Positions 5,024-5,054 of a stretch of DNA of 5,054 bases are shown in pieces. Location of the stretch: positions 1 to 5,054 of the forward strand of contig JAFMSC010000345.1 in assembly GCA_017353825.1 (NCBI GenBank), written 5' to 3'. The translations under genes and the position numbers were made by a program. Within the stretch, counting starts at the first letter, position 1. Every line of letters starts with the position of its first letter. Origin of the DNA: Hyphomicrobiaceae bacterium (GTDB lineage Bacteria > Pseudomonadota > Alphaproteobacteria > Rhizobiales > Hyphomicrobiaceae). The notes beneath the pieces are model-generated. The model ran no database searches. It was not told the origin of the DNA and was given only the letters and a program-made list of their open reading frames with translations.

Positions 5024-5054
5024 TTGTGGGTCTTCTGGAAGAGTGTGGGTGGAT

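Overview
The window is GC-rich bacterial DNA, most likely from an alphaproteobacterium. The evidence is an intact petA-petB-petC operon (Rieske protein, cytochrome b, separate cytochrome c1). The Rieske protein has an N-terminal twin-arginine RRDF anchor, cytochrome b has a PEWY Qo motif, and a trmL-type tRNA methylase gene lies divergently upstream. I cannot name a genus.

Layout. Bases 2-193 are the 3' end of a plus-strand membrane-protein gene, tentatively of the CDP-alcohol phosphatidyltransferase family. A doubtful 44-residue ORF (190-324) overlaps its stop. Bases 325-791 hold no gene I can recognise, only an imperfect 21-bp repeat that reads as three leucine heptads on the minus strand. 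trmL lies on the minus strand at 792-1250. The 334-bp divergent region 1251-1584 carries a perfect tandem duplication of a 17-bp unit, each copy containing the palindrome TGTCA-c-TGACA. petA (1585-2160), petB (2171-3442) and petC (3439-4317) follow as one tight operon on the plus strand. Downstream of petC there is no intact gene. Bases 4597-4856 look like a decayed fumarylacetoacetate-hydrolase-family gene whose fragments lie in three frames. The last 65 bases hold a strong dyad and a consensus TATAAT that probably belong to something beyond the window.

How the genes work together. petABC encodes the three catalytic subunits of the cytochrome bc1 complex (ubiquinol:cytochrome c oxidoreductase). 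Cytochrome b provides two b hemes and both quinone sites, the Rieske protein moves an electron from the Qo site, and cytochrome c1 passes it to cytochrome c while protons are released to the periplasm. trmL is a tRNA wobble-base methylase with no direct link to respiration.

The core genes look ordinary, and I did not find a new multi-gene system. The points most worth a second look are the G8 tract at the petB/petC overlap, where a -1 shift would fuse cytochrome b to c1; the duplicated palindrome upstream of petA; the petA TTG start; the eroded hydrolase gene; and the dyad/TATAAT element at the right edge.
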